22,538 nucleotides of DNA from JAWXTP01 sp044433415 (GTDB lineage Bacteria; Bacteroidota; Bacteroidia; Bacteroidales; Rikenellaceae): contig JAWXTP010000040.1 in NCBI GenBank assembly GCA_044433415.1, forward strand, positions 1 through 22,538, read 5' to 3'. Each line of letters begins with the position of its first letter. The stretch's first letter is position 1. The notes below the pieces were generated by a model that did not search any database, was not told the origin of the DNA, and saw only the letters and a program-made list of their open reading frames with translations. Positions 22,296 to 22,538 of this stretch are shown one piece after another. The translations under genes were made by a program, and so were the position numbers.

Positions 22296-22469
22296 GTGAA
22301 AATAAGATAAATAACTATAATTTTATTACTTCTAGGTACATTACATTCGTGTAGTTATAACAAAAGTTGCTTAACAACAGAAATAAATAATATCGTATCA
22401 GAGAAACAACTCACATTAGGGGCAAGTAACTGTAAGATAAATATTATAAATACTTATAAAATTCTATAA
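22296..22469 (+). pseudogene. Probable remnant of a small lipoprotein gene
   Basis: From GTG at 22296 the frame reads V-K-I-R, then TAA at 22308, then stays open for 52 codons to TAA at 22467. The open part begins ITIILLLLGTLHSCSYNKSC, a convincing signal segment with lipobox LHSC and Cys at 22350-22352. A single nonsense change (AAA to TAA) at 22308 would explain the break. No alternative ATG precedes the hydrophobic part. The stretch from 22224 to 22295 shows nothing else. Confidence 0.35.
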
Positions 22470-22473
22470 TAAA

Positions 22474-22505
22474 TTTGCAGGTTTAATATATTTATCTTAT
22501 CTTTG
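22474..22505 (+). promoter_or_regulatory. Consensus promoter at the right edge
   Basis: TTTG (22474-22477), 20 nt, TATCTTTG (22498-22505) is one of the best matches to the Bacteroidota consensus in the window. The ATG of the following frame is only 4 nt after the -7 box, near the expected start of transcription. Confidence 0.65.
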
Positions 22506-22509
22506 CCCT

Positions 22510-22538
22510 ATGAAAAATATGCTAACTATATCCGAAGC
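22510..22538 (+). CDS. Partial gene at the right edge, first codons only
   Basis: An ATG at 22510 opens MKNMLTISEA and runs off the window. It follows a consensus promoter so closely that the mRNA would be leaderless, or translation starts at the Met codon at 22519. Too little is present to name a family. Confidence 0.45.

Overview
The window is a chromosomal segment of an AT-rich member of the Bacteroidota, most likely order Bacteroidales. The evidence is the repeated -7 promoter box TAnnTTTG, the absence of Shine-Dalgarno sites, an anaerobic sulfatase-maturating enzyme paired with a serine-type sulfatase, and the gene string sigma-54 activator / LptE / small TPR-like protein / SecG. No rRNA, tRNA or CRISPR array was seen. 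The genus is not resolved.

Layout, left to right. Positions 1-302 hold the start of a leftward gene that runs off the edge, with a very good promoter. A membrane-anchored DNA/RNA nuclease (leftward) is divergent from the radical-SAM sulfatase-maturating enzyme. Next comes an envelope operon: sigma-54 activator without a sensor domain, LptE-like lipoprotein, TPR-like protein and SecG. A ROK sugar kinase stands alone. A leftward pair (ACT-domain putative regulator, small conserved protein) is divergent from the lysine genes lysC and lysA, which are followed by an RluA-family pseudouridine synthase and an M24 aminopeptidase. After these come a secreted S1 sulfatase, an aquaporin (leftward), a Cof-type HAD phosphatase, and pdxA with a flavin-reductase-like gene. 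An AbiEii-type toxin-antitoxin pair, a secreted GH20 beta-N-acetylhexosaminidase, a probable lipoprotein remnant and the first codons of another gene close the window.

How the genes work together. The maturase, the Ser-type sulfatase, the GH20 enzyme and possibly the ROK kinase would together allow desulfation, release and phosphorylation of N-acetylglucosamine from host glycans, although they are scattered and not in one polysaccharide-utilisation operon. lysC and lysA belong to the diaminopimelate/lysine pathway, and the divergent ACT-domain protein is a candidate regulator of it. The sigma-54/LptE/SecG cluster serves the cell envelope.

The least ordinary content lies between genes. One family of modular elements has a core box GCGACAAGCG, forms inverted repeats, and is flanked by inverted arrays of 7-nt units (TAATGAT or TAGGTGA type). 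It occurs at four loci, always just after a gene end. The largest copy starts inside the stop codon of the flavin reductase and lies next to the toxin-antitoxin pair. A second family of about 50-60 nt hairpins with arms like GGGAACTTCTAA and an identical internal 13-mer sits at the ends of two genes. A short echo of the flavin-reductase coding sequence lies on the far side of the toxin-antitoxin pair, which suggests a rearrangement at that locus.
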